A stretch of DNA of 64,000 bases. Source: Anaeroglomus sp964630775 (GTDB lineage Bacteria; Planctomycetota; Phycisphaerae; Sedimentisphaerales; Anaerohalosphaeraceae). The first letter of the stretch is position 1. Every line of letters starts with the position of its first letter. This document shows positions 17,170-24,771 of the stretch, in pieces. The stretch lies in NCBI GenBank assembly GCA_964630775.1, contig CAZVYY010000012.1, positions 43,490 through 107,489 of the forward strand. The letters run 5' to 3'. The notes below the pieces were generated by a model. The model had not been told where the DNA came from, did no database searches, and was given only the letters and a program-made list of their open reading frames with translations. The position numbers and the translations under genes are program-made.

Positions 17170-17346
17170 CAACAATGAACTCCAAACACTTTGCTCCAAA
17201 CAATGAACTACGAACTTATCTCCACAACCATTGAACTCTAAACATTTAACATTAAACCCATAACCCTATTATTAATCTCTCTGTGTTCTCCGTGAATTCT
17301 GTGGCAAAATGAATTTCTCAATTCTAAGTTCTCAATTCTCAATTCA
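17170..17346 (+). repeat. Cluster of short dispersed repeats before the hydroxyacyl-CoA dehydrogenase gene
   Basis: Contains degenerate units of the ccaaacaatgaactacgaac type (about 17172-17215), a ctgtgttctccgtgaattct gtggcaaaa element (about 17281-17309), and atttctcaattctaagttct with further caattct units (about 17313-17345). Related gaactacgaac units occur near 20838-20870 and 26930-26957. Between 17112 and 17360 I see no gene. Confidence 0.65.
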
Positions 17347-17360
17347 GTAGAGGCTTTCTT

Positions 17361-18650
17361 ATGCATAGACAAATACAAACCGTCGCCGTTCTCGGTGCAA
17401 GCGGAACCGTCGGCAGCTTGTCCGGCGGCATCCTCGCCCAGAATGGCCTGAATGTCTATTATCTCAGCCGCACCAAAGAAGGCTCTCAGAAAGGTCTGAG
17501 CAGAGCCATCAAGCAGGCCCGTTCCGAGGCAATCGCCTCGCGCATCACCTGCGGCGATTATAACACCTTGTTCGAGAAAGCCTGCTCCGAAGCCGACTGG
17601 ATTCTCGAATGCGTGGCCGAGGACATGGCCGTCAAGAAAGCCATGTACGAAAAAGTGGATGCCATCCGCCGCAAAGACGCCATCGTCAGTTCAGTCACCT
17701 CCAGCCTGCCGCTGGAAGAACTCCCGCAAGGGCGTTCCGACAGTTTCCGGGCCAACTTTCTCTCGACCCATTTTTATAATCCCCCCGGAAAAATGCTGGC
17801 CTGTGAAGTGACCGGCCAGTCCCAGACCGATCCGGCCCTCGTGGATTTCATGATTGAGTATCTGGGCCAGAAGCTCCGCCGGGTGGTGATTCCCGTCAAA
17901 CCGACCGCAGCCTTTGCCGGCAACCGCCTGGCATTCCTGCTGTTTGCCCGGATTACCGAACTGGTCCGCCAGTTCGGCGTGGAAATGATGGATTACCTCA
18001 TCGGCCCCTACACCGGCCGCCTTCTGCCCCCACTGGCAACAATAGACCTGGTGGGTCTGGATATCCACAAGGCCATTCTGCTCAGCCTTCAAAACTACAC
18101 TCAGGATGCCATGCACAACAAGCTGGTCATTCCCGCCTATATCGATGCCATGATAGCCGCCGGGCGCCTGGGCAATAAAACCCGTGCCAGCGGCGGATTC
18201 TTCAAAAAACTCGACAGCGGCCAGTTTCTTTATTATGATCCCGCCTCCGAGGACTACATCCCCGGCTACGGCCCCCACATCCAGTTCGTCGAAAAAGCCA
18301 AAAACCAGATATGCATTGGCCTGTATCGTCAGGCCTTCGAGGGAATCCTCCTGGCCACCGGCACCGAAGCCCGCATCGTCCATGAAATCCTGGCAACCTA
18401 TATCGCCTATGCCTACAGCCTGATTGGTCAGGTCACCGATGAAAAATACGGCATCGAAGGCATTGACAAGGTGATGTCTTCCGGCTTCCACTGGGCCTGT
18501 CCCAGCCTGCTGGTCAATATGATCGGTGGTGCCGAAAAGGCCGTCGAGCTGGTCCAGTCCGCCGACCTGGCCGTCCCGCAGACCCTGCGGACCGATACGA
18601 CCTGGAAAAAATATTACTTCAACGCCGGCAAATACTTCATCGCCGGCTAA
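17361..18650 (+). CDS. 3-hydroxyacyl-CoA dehydrogenase (FadB/HbdA family)
   Basis: 429 residues. NAD-dependent 3-hydroxyacyl-CoA dehydrogenase, which interconverts 3-ketoacyl-CoA and 3-hydroxyacyl-CoA. The Rossmann domain begins AVLGASGTVGSLSGGILAQNG (about 9-29), with GASGTVG replacing the usual GxGxMG. Then come ILECVAEDMAVKKAMYEKVD (about 80-99), SSVTSSLPLEELP and STHFYNPPGKMLACEV, the family's H-F-x-N-P-P segment. VKPTAAFAGNRLAFLLFARI starts the C-terminal helical domain, which is long here (to 429). agagg lies before the ATG. Directly upstream of a thiolase in the same orientation, it could run either fatty-acid breakdown or 3-hydroxyacyl-CoA synthesis; in this locus the second seems more likely. 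18651-18862 holds only dispersed repeats. Confidence 0.85.
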   Translation: MHRQIQTVAVLGASGTVGSLSGGILAQNGLNVYYLSRTKEGSQKGLSRAIKQARSEAIASRITCGDYNTLFEKACSEADWILECVAEDMAVKKAMYEKVDAIRRKDAIVSSVTSSLPLEELPQGRSDSFRANFLSTHFYNPPGKMLACEVTGQSQTDPALVDFMIEYLGQKLRRVVIPVKPTAAFAGNRLAFLLFARITELVRQFGVEMMDYLIGPYTGRLLPPLATIDLVGLDIHKAILLSLQNYTQDAMHNKLVIPAYIDAMIAAGRLGNKTRASGGFFKKLDSGQFLYYDPASEDYIPGYGPHIQFVEKAKNQICIGLYRQAFEGILLATGTEARIVHEILATYIAYAYSLIGQVTDEKYGIEGIDKVMSSGFHWACPSLLVNMIGGAEKAVELVQSADLAVPQTLRTDTTWKKYYFNAGKYFIAG

Positions 18651-18654
18651 TCAT

Positions 18655-18683
18655 GCAGTAGCATGGAGCGCAAGCGACGTGAA
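18655..18683 (+). repeat. Dispersed 29-bp repeat (gcagtagca.gga.cgcaag type), copy 2
   Basis: Second copy of the element at 2636-2664, with 26 of 29 positions identical. It starts 4 bases after the dehydrogenase stop codon. Confidence 0.7.
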
Positions 18684-18717
18684 TCCGATGACAAAATAAA
18701 AATGATCAATGAAATTT

Positions 18718-18744
18718 GTCATTCCCGCGCAGGCGGGAATCCAG
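18718..18744. repeat. REP-like palindrome, copy 3
   Basis: gtcattcccgcgcaggcggg followed by aatccag. Same hairpin type as 966 and 17120; lies between the dehydrogenase and thiolase genes. Confidence 0.75.
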
Positions 18745-18862
18745 GATATGCTTATATCTGCACTAACAACTGAGAGTTATTGATTGTATCTTGATCGTGG
18801 CTCAAATTGAAAATAGGCAATGGAAAATTGAAAATTAAAGCTCGGCTTGTGAAGGGTGTCTT

Positions 18863-20089
18863 ATGAATAACGTCTTTCTTCTCGGCGGTTTTCAAACCGA
18901 TTTCGCCCGCAACTGGGCTCGTGAAAAAAAGCATATCTCCGCAATGATTCGCGAAACCTACGAAGGCAGCCTTGAGTGCACCAAAATCAGGCCCGCCGAC
19001 ATCAGCGCTGCCTTCGTCGGCAATTTCGCCGCGGAATTGTACTGCATGCAGGGGCATCTCGGTGCATTTTTCGTCGAGCTCGACCCGGCCTTCAAAGGCC
19101 TGCCGACCTGCCGCTATGAGGCCGCCTGCGCCTCCGGCGGGATGGCTGCCTTATCGGCGATGGCCCATATCCAGGCCGGCCTGTATGATTGTGTCGCCGT
19201 TGTGGGTGTCGAGCAGATGAAGACCGTCGATTCAGCCAGAGGCGGCGATTTTCTCGGTACTGCCGCCTGGTATGAACGGGAATCCAAAGGCGTCGAATTT
19301 CCCTTCCCCAAGCTCTTCGGCAAACTCGGCGACGAATACGATAAACGCTACGGCCTCAAGGCCGAACATCTGGCCCGCATCGCCGAAATCAATTATGCCA
19401 ATGCTCGACGAAATCCCAACGCCCAGACCCGCGACTGGTATATGAGTTACGACCACGCCTGCGGCACCGGCCAGTACAATCCCGCCATCAGCGGTCGAAT
19501 TAAAGTGACCGATTGCTCCCAGGTCACCGACGGTGCCGCCATCATCTACATGGCCTCGGAAAAATACGCCGCCGATTATGCCCATCGCTGCGGCATCAGC
19601 CTTGAGGCTCTGCCGCGTGTACTCGGCTGGGGCAACACCACCGCCCCCATTGAATTTGCCGTCAAGGTCGAGGATTCCAGAAACGACCCCTATGTCCTGC
19701 CCTGGACCCGCAAGGCCATCACCGACGCCATGCAGCGGGCGGGCCTCAGCTCCTGCTGGCAGTTATCCGCCATTGAAACCCACGACTGCTTTACCACCTC
19801 CGAATACATGGCCATCGATCATTTCGGCCTGACCGAACCCGGGAAATCCTGGCAGGCGGTAGAGCAGGGCGTCATTGCTCTCGGCGGCAGGCTGCCCATC
19901 AATCCCTCCGGCGGTCTCATCGGCTGCGGCCATCCCGTCGGAGCCACCGGCGTCCGTCAGCTTCTCGATGCCTATAAGCAGACCACCGGCTCGGCTTGGG
20001 ACTATCAGGTCCCCGGCGCCAGACGTGTTGCCACCCTCAACCTCGGCGGCTCCGCCACCACCAATGTCGTCTTCATCATCGGTTTTTAA
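18863..20089 (+). CDS. Thiolase-family acetyl-CoA acyltransferase (SCP-2-like type)
   Basis: 408 residues. Thiolase superfamily enzyme that condenses or cleaves acyl-CoAs. The nucleophilic cysteine is in YEAACASGGMAAL (about residue 89). The second half carries IETHDCFTTSE (H-D-C-F, about 305, as in SCP-2-type thiolases), NPSGGLIGCGHPVGATGVRQ (catalytic GHPxGATG, about 353-360), and an ending ATLNLGGSATTNVVFI. The proximal catalytic cysteine of classic thiolases (CxGxG near the C-terminus) is replaced by NLGGSATT, usual for the SCP-2 type. gaaggg lies before the ATG. Paired with the dehydrogenase it could provide 3-hydroxyacyl-CoA for the neighbouring acyltransferases. Confidence 0.85.
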   Translation: MNNVFLLGGFQTDFARNWAREKKHISAMIRETYEGSLECTKIRPADISAAFVGNFAAELYCMQGHLGAFFVELDPAFKGLPTCRYEAACASGGMAALSAMAHIQAGLYDCVAVVGVEQMKTVDSARGGDFLGTAAWYERESKGVEFPFPKLFGKLGDEYDKRYGLKAEHLARIAEINYANARRNPNAQTRDWYMSYDHACGTGQYNPAISGRIKVTDCSQVTDGAAIIYMASEKYAADYAHRCGISLEALPRVLGWGNTTAPIEFAVKVEDSRNDPYVLPWTRKAITDAMQRAGLSSCWQLSAIETHDCFTTSEYMAIDHFGLTEPGKSWQAVEQGVIALGGRLPINPSGGLIGCGHPVGATGVRQLLDAYKQTTGSAWDYQVPGARRVATLNLGGSATTNVVFIIGF

Positions 20090-20147
20090 TCCTGACGAGC
20101 TTCTTGACTCACTGCAATTGGTTATTGATTAGCACATTAAAGAATAC

Positions 20148-20756
20148 ATGGAAATAATCCCCTTAAAATCCGAACACGCACAATCCGTCGCTCGACTGCA
20201 TCAGGAAGGTATTCCAACCGGTTTTCTCAGTTCGCTTGGCAGTTCGTTTTTGGCGGAATTGTATGCATCCATCAGCCAAAGCCCTGAAGGATTTGGATTC
20301 GTGGCCTGTGAAAAGGGCGATGTGGTTGGATTTGTAGCTTTTACCACAAATCTCAGGCAATTGTATAAAACTGTCTTGCGGGGGCAGGGTTTAAAACTCA
20401 TGGGAATACTTCTGCCCCGCCTGTTTTCGGTTAAAACCATAAAAAAGATTGTCCAGAATATCTTTTACCCCGGAAAAACGAAAAAGCTGAATCTGCCTCA
20501 GGCCGAACTCTTATCAATAGCGGTCTCCAGCGACTGTCGCGGCAAAGGACTGGCCGGGCAATTGATCAAATATGGTTTTGAAGAATGCCGCCGTCGTGGA
20601 ATTATTCAGGTTAAGGTACTTGTAGCCGAAGCGAATCAAACAGCCAATCGATTATATCAAAAAAATGGATTTGTATTAATCACACAAATAGATAGTCATG
20701 GTTGTACCAGCAATATCTATGTTGCACAGACAGCACACACTGTTCCGCCAGAGTGA
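20148..20756 (+). CDS. GNAT-family N-acyltransferase
   Basis: 202 residues. A second, different GNAT enzyme in the cassette. It starts IIPLKSEHAQSVARLHQEGIP, has GFVACEKGDVVGFVAF (beta strands, about 46-61), the acyl-CoA loop in LLSIAVSSDCRGKGLAGQLIKYG (V-x5-R-G-K-G-x-G/A, about 121-143), and motif B in LVAEANQTANRLYQKNGFVLI. Substrate unknown; the order of genes makes transfer of the acyl group made by the thiolase/dehydrogenase pair to an amino sugar or amine reasonable. It is the last gene of the plus-strand polysaccharide block; the next genes run on the other strand. Confidence 0.78.
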   Translation: MEIIPLKSEHAQSVARLHQEGIPTGFLSSLGSSFLAELYASISQSPEGFGFVACEKGDVVGFVAFTTNLRQLYKTVLRGQGLKLMGILLPRLFSVKTIKKIVQNIFYPGKTKKLNLPQAELLSIAVSSDCRGKGLAGQLIKYGFEECRRRGIIQVKVLVAEANQTANRLYQKNGFVLITQIDSHGCTSNIYVAQTAHTVPPE

Positions 20757-20837
20757 ATATCTGTAATCCATCAAGTTCTTGATGTAAATATATTTTTGCA
20801 CAAAAGCGCCTGCGCTAACCAAGCTGAAAGCTATTTT

Positions 20838-20893
20838 CTACGAACTATAAACTACGAACCACGAACTTTCAAAATTCTCATTTCTCAATTCTT
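20838..20893. repeat. Dispersed gaacta/caatt repeats
   Basis: acgaactataaactacgaac and following units, then attctcatttctcaattctt. These are the same repeat families as at 17170-17346 and 26930-26957. They fill the convergent gap between the GNAT gene and the WecA-like gene and slightly enter the 3' end of the latter. Confidence 0.55.
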
Positions 20894-22042
20894 CTTCGCC
20901 ACCCCCCGCAGCCCTTCCATCTTCAAAAAGCCCTTCTTCCAGATAATCAGGGCGGATATGATGATGACGACCAGATAAACAATCAGCGCATACCGCGTCC
21001 GTATCTGACTCATCAGAATGCCAATCGCCGCATATAATCCCGCCAGTCCGTAACAGATCGCCACACTGCGTTTCAGCGAGTGCCCGTGGTCCATCAACTG
21101 GTCGTAAATATGTCCCCGGTCGGACACAAACAGCGGTCGTTTATTCAGCAGCCGCCGCACCAGCGCCGTCGCCGTATCCAGAATCGGCAGGCCGAAAATC
21201 ACAATCGACGCCATCCACCAGCGGGGCACGTCCTCGGCAAACAGAATCATCAGTGTCGCACAGACAAATCCCAGCAATAGGCTCCCCGCATCTCCCATAA
21301 AAATCTTGGCCGGGTGCCGGTTGAACGGCAGAAATCCCAGCACCCCTCCGGTCAGCCCCAGGCAAATGGTCATGCGAACCGGGTCGCCTTCATCGCTGAG
21401 CCGCCAGGTCGAAAGATGTATCGCCAGAAACAACATTCCCAGTGTAATAATTGCCGTCACGCCCCCGCAAAGTCCGTCCAGCCCATCCAGCAGATTCAGT
21501 GAATTGGTCGCTCCCAGAACAAAGAAGATGACAATCGGAATCCCCAGTACCAGTTCCATCCCCGGCGTCAGATGAACCCCCAAAAATTGAGCGATAATAC
21601 TCAGGCTCGGCCGGATTCCGACCGCCAGCAGCACCACCGCCGCCACCACCTGCCCCAGCATCTTCTGCCACGGCTTGATATCCAGAATATCATCCACCAG
21701 CCCCACAAAGCACGCAATCGCCGCTCCCCCCAGAATCCCCAGAAGCCAGCGCAGGCTGATATCAAATCCTTCCTGTCCCTGAATAATCGCAATCCCCGCC
21801 AGTACCCCCACAACCAGTCCCACCAGAATTCCCACACCCCCCAGATACGCCACTGGCTCCTTATGGGTTTTTACGGTGCTGTTGGGTTTGTCCACAATTC
21901 CCAGCTTGATAGCAATCTTTTTGCACAGCCACGTTGCCGCCAGCGCAAATACCCACGAACTGACCAGCACCGGCCAGAACTGTAATACCCAGCTTAACGG
22001 GCGTTCATTGCCCAGAAAATCGCCAAACAGCAAATCCAGCAT
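20885..22042 (-). CDS. Polyprenyl-phosphate N-acetylhexosamine-1-phosphate transferase (WecA/TagO/MraY-like)
   Basis: About 385 residues, polytopic inner-membrane enzyme of the MraY/WecA superfamily, which transfers GlcNAc-1-phosphate or a related sugar to undecaprenyl phosphate. It shows about ten hydrophobic helices and the family motifs AYLGGVGILVGL, VGLVDDILDIKPWQKMLGQ (Mg-binding D-D and downstream D), LNLLDGLDGLCGG, FMGDAGSLLLGF, and the His loop DRGHIYDQLMDHGHSLKR that WecA-type enzymes use to bind polyprenyl phosphate. The ATG at 22042 has ggagacggaggt just upstream, so I prefer it to a start 54 bases earlier. It may initiate a second glycan, as the polysaccharide locus already has a PglC-type enzyme. 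It lies downstream of rdgB on the same strand. Confidence 0.88.
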   Translation of the reverse strand: MLDLLFGDFLGNERPLSWVLQFWPVLVSSWVFALAATWLCKKIAIKLGIVDKPNSTVKTHKEPVAYLGGVGILVGLVVGVLAGIAIIQGQEGFDISLRWLLGILGGAAIACFVGLVDDILDIKPWQKMLGQVVAAVVLLAVGIRPSLSIIAQFLGVHLTPGMELVLGIPIVIFFVLGATNSLNLLDGLDGLCGGVTAIITLGMLFLAIHLSTWRLSDEGDPVRMTICLGLTGGVLGFLPFNRHPAKIFMGDAGSLLLGFVCATLMILFAEDVPRWWMASIVIFGLPILDTATALVRRLLNKRPLFVSDRGHIYDQLMDHGHSLKRSVAICYGLAGLYAAIGILMSQIRTRYALIVYLVVIIISALIIWKKGFLKMEGLRGVAKKN

Positions 22043-22143
22043 AACCTCCGTCTCCGTAAATTCAATCTGCTTATACTCGGGTATTGTACCCTGCAAAAAC
22101 AGAGATTGTCCATCATTTTTATAAAAACATCAGTTCTGTCAAC

Positions 22144-22776
22144 TTATCCAAGCTTCAGAAGTTCTCGCAGAGCAGGCTTCATTTGAGCCGCCGCCTGCCC
22201 GCGATGGCTGATGCTATTCTTGTGCTCACTGCTCAATTCCGCAGTCGTTTTGCTCAGTGCGGGTACATAAAACAGCGGATCATACCCAAACCCGTTCTCT
22301 CCCCGCGGCGTATCGATAATCTGCCCCTCAATTTTCCCTTCCGTCTGAATTAATAATTCCGTCGGGCTGGCCAGACACATACAGCAGACAAACCGTGCCG
22401 ACCGTTTATCCTGCGGTACTCCTTTCAGCAGCCCCAGCACCTTCCGATTATTCAACTCATCCTGCTCCTGTCGCGGCAGTTTCCCGACGCCTTCGGTCGC
22501 AAACCGGGCACTGTGCACCCCCGGCCGGCCGCCCAAAGCATCCACCACCAGCCCCGAATCATCCGCAATCGTCCAAAGTCCGGTCTGTCTGGCATACCCC
22601 AGAGCCTTTTTGGCCGCATTATCGGAAAATGTCGCCCCATCCTCCTCCACCTCGGTCGTATTCGGATAATCCCGCAGGCTGTGCCACTCAATCTCCCCGG
22701 CCAGCTCCGAAAACATCTCCGCCAGCTCCCGCATCTTACCCGGATTGGTGGATGCAACTAATATCTTATGCTTCAT
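22144..22776 (-). CDS. rdgB: dITP/XTP pyrophosphatase (RdgB/HAM1 family)
   Basis: 210 residues. House-cleaning nucleotidase that hydrolyses dITP, ITP and XTP to monophosphates and keeps deaminated purines out of DNA and RNA. Motifs are ILVASTNPGKMRELAEM (substrate-binding TxNxxK-type start), EDGATFSDNAAKKAL (catalytic and metal-binding region, about 46-60), TIADDSGLVVDALGGRPGVHSARFA (signature, about 69-93) and GENGFGYDPLFYVP followed by SHRGQAA. Length and motifs are normal. It starts 10 bases after the restriction endonuclease gene and runs in the same direction, so it may be read through from the inserted restriction-modification pair. Confidence 0.94.
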   Translation of the reverse strand: MKHKILVASTNPGKMRELAEMFSELAGEIEWHSLRDYPNTTEVEEDGATFSDNAAKKALGYARQTGLWTIADDSGLVVDALGGRPGVHSARFATEGVGKLPRQEQDELNNRKVLGLLKGVPQDKRSARFVCCMCLASPTELLIQTEGKIEGQIIDTPRGENGFGYDPLFYVPALSKTTAELSSEHKNSISHRGQAAAQMKPALRELLKLG

Positions 22777-22786
22777 CAAAGCGGTC

Positions 22787-23422
22787 CTATTTATTATCTT
22801 TTAATCGATGAATTTCTTTTCGTATTGCTTCAATAACTTCCTTGTTGTGGATGATTTTCTTTTTTCCATCGGCGACTGAAATGATATAAAAGACCTTGCC
22901 GCCAAATTTTTCTGAAAACTTCTTATGTGTCTCGTTTTGAAACTGGAGTTCATTTATGATTTGGGTAATATAAGCATATCCGGCTGGTTTGATTTGGAGG
23001 CCTATGTATTTTCCTTGAATATCAATATAGAAATCGACATTAAAACCTCTATCCCACTGATCGGGAGCGGGTATAACCTCTACTCCTAATTCCCCTTGAA
23101 GCTGACCATAGATGGTTTGAATTTCTGATTGATACCCATCATAAGTGCGGTCGATGACCAGTTTGATAATAAAATCGATACAATCCTGTTCTTCAATACT
23201 ATTGATTTCAGCGTGACATATTTCAGAAATTTTGATAAAAAGTGTTCGTCCAATCTGTTCAAGGTGCTCTTTGGGATGCACATTCTGATAATAAAATAGT
23301 TCCCAGTCCTGTTTGGTTTTAGGCGAACATTTTCTAATTAACTCAGCTACAGGGCCAACTATTTTCTTTTTGGTCAGCCCCCACCGCATGTTTGCGCCAT
23401 TTAAAATCCATTCTTTTGCCAT
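22787..23422 (-). CDS. Type II restriction endonuclease, MjaI family
   Basis: 211 residues. The start MAKEWILNGANMRWGL and GPVAELIRKCSPKT match my memory of the MjaI restriction-endonuclease family, whose namesake cuts at CTAG. Possible catalytic residues are in RGFNVDFYIDIQGKYIGLQIKPAGYAY: an acidic D/E followed by a strand with Q-x-K, the variant PD-(D/E)xK pattern. The ATG lies 22 bases inside the end of the methyltransferase gene in another frame, implying translational coupling. Base composition is much lower in GC than the arg genes nearby. Target site is inferred from the family only. Confidence 0.82.
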   Translation of the reverse strand: MAKEWILNGANMRWGLTKKKIVGPVAELIRKCSPKTKQDWELFYYQNVHPKEHLEQIGRTLFIKISEICHAEINSIEEQDCIDFIIKLVIDRTYDGYQSEIQTIYGQLQGELGVEVIPAPDQWDRGFNVDFYIDIQGKYIGLQIKPAGYAYITQIINELQFQNETHKKFSEKFGGKVFYIISVADGKKKIIHNKEVIEAIRKEIHRLKDNK

Positions 23423-24711
23423 GCCACAGGCCTCCTCAGGCTTAGAAACCGAGATTTGTATTTGAAATCAAAAGATACATCAATATCTGCAAATCCCATT
23501 TTTATCAGATGAGAATTTACAAACGTTTTATTCGAAAGATATAAATACCCCAAAAGGATATTGTTCTGGTCATATTTCATGGAGTCAAATTTCAGAAAGA
23601 CCTTTTGGCCCTTTGTCTTGTTTTCCAGAAATTGAATAGCAGCCTCTCGTGTATCGTTCTGTTCCTTGATTCCCAAAAGCCTTACTTTGAGACCGTTATC
23701 AAGAATTACAAGAGATGGGGAAATCACTTGTTCTACGCGATAATAGTCTTCGCGTTTATGGGGATTGCGGTCTATTTGTGATCCGAATTTAAACTTTTTT
23801 GGATCTGTCTTTTTGTCAAACCGGACAGGATCCTTGAATATATAGGGAAGAGCCTGGATTTCTTTATCAAAATATGATTGCTTATGCGACTGATATTGAA
23901 AGACAATCTTGGTTGATTCAAAAAGTTTGTTTTGACTGGCATTTAATTTTTCTCGAATGACCGATTCGTAATCTGGATTAATTTCATAGCCGACGGAATT
24001 TCGCTCCAGATTTCGAGCTGCTAAGCAGGTTGTACCGCTTCCAAGAAATGGATCCAGTATTGTGTCGCCAATATAGCTGAACATTTTGATCAGCCGTCGA
24101 GGTAATTCTTCTGGAAACATTGCAAGATGTTTATCCTGCCGTTCCCCTGCAAAATTCCAGTGTCCTGCAAAAAACTGGTTCCATTCCTCTGTGGTCATCT
24201 TGGATTGCTCTTTGACATCCGGGCTGACTTTAGGTCCATCGCCGGGCTTTTTGAAAAGCAAAATAAATTCATAGTCTAATTTCAGGATGCCGTTCCGCGG
24301 ATAGGGGAACGACCCCATAATGGTTGCCCCGCCGGTGGTATTACAGGTGGTTACTTTCTGCCATATAACAGCACCCATATAATCAAAACCCGCCGTTTCA
24401 CAGAATTTGATTATTTCCGTCCGAATGGGAATGATTTTATATCGGCCGTAATAAACGGAACGAGCAAATTGATCGCCAATATTGATACAGAGACGACAGC
24501 CTTTATGTAAAACGCGACGACATTCATTCCACACCAGATTAAGATTGTTGATATACTCTTCGTAGCTATGGTTAAATCCAATCTGGTTGTCATTGCCATA
24601 ATCTTTAAGCTGCCAATAGGGCGGGGAGGTGATGACCAGGTGGATAGACTCGTCTGGTATCTCTTCCATTCGCCGTGAATCGCCGATGATGATTTTATGA
24701 TTTGTTTTCAT
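23401..24711 (-). CDS. DNA methyltransferase (beta class) fused to a staphylococcal-nuclease-like domain
   Basis: 436 residues. It protects host DNA from the adjacent MjaI-type endonuclease. Residues about 1-270 are an N4-cytosine/N6-adenine methyltransferase with the catalytic motif TSPPYWQLKDYG (about 29-40) ahead of the SAM-binding motif DPFLGSGTT (about 216-224), i.e. beta-class order; SPPY is more usual for N4-cytosine enzymes. Residues about 325-425 resemble a thermonuclease domain: LDNGLKVRLLGIKE, EAAIQFLENKTKGQKVFLKF, LLGYLYLSNKTFVNSHLIKMGFA. The arginine expected before the LGYLYL strand (yGR in nucleases) is missing, so this domain is probably not catalytic. GC is low (16 of 60 at 23461-23520; 20 of 60 at 23941-24000), against 39 of 60 at 25261-25320 in argF, suggesting acquisition. 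Confidence 0.85.
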   Translation of the reverse strand: MKTNHKIIIGDSRRMEEIPDESIHLVITSPPYWQLKDYGNDNQIGFNHSYEEYINNLNLVWNECRRVLHKGCRLCINIGDQFARSVYYGRYKIIPIRTEIIKFCETAGFDYMGAVIWQKVTTCNTTGGATIMGSFPYPRNGILKLDYEFILLFKKPGDGPKVSPDVKEQSKMTTEEWNQFFAGHWNFAGERQDKHLAMFPEELPRRLIKMFSYIGDTILDPFLGSGTTCLAARNLERNSVGYEINPDYESVIREKLNASQNKLFESTKIVFQYQSHKQSYFDKEIQALPYIFKDPVRFDKKTDPKKFKFGSQIDRNPHKREDYYRVEQVISPSLVILDNGLKVRLLGIKEQNDTREAAIQFLENKTKGQKVFLKFDSMKYDQNNILLGYLYLSNKTFVNSHLIKMGFADIDVSFDFKYKSRFLSLRRPVAWQKNGF

Positions 24712-24771
24712 GCTATCTTTATATTCATTCTCTCGGCTAATATTATGCGTCTTTACAGGGACAATGGGATA

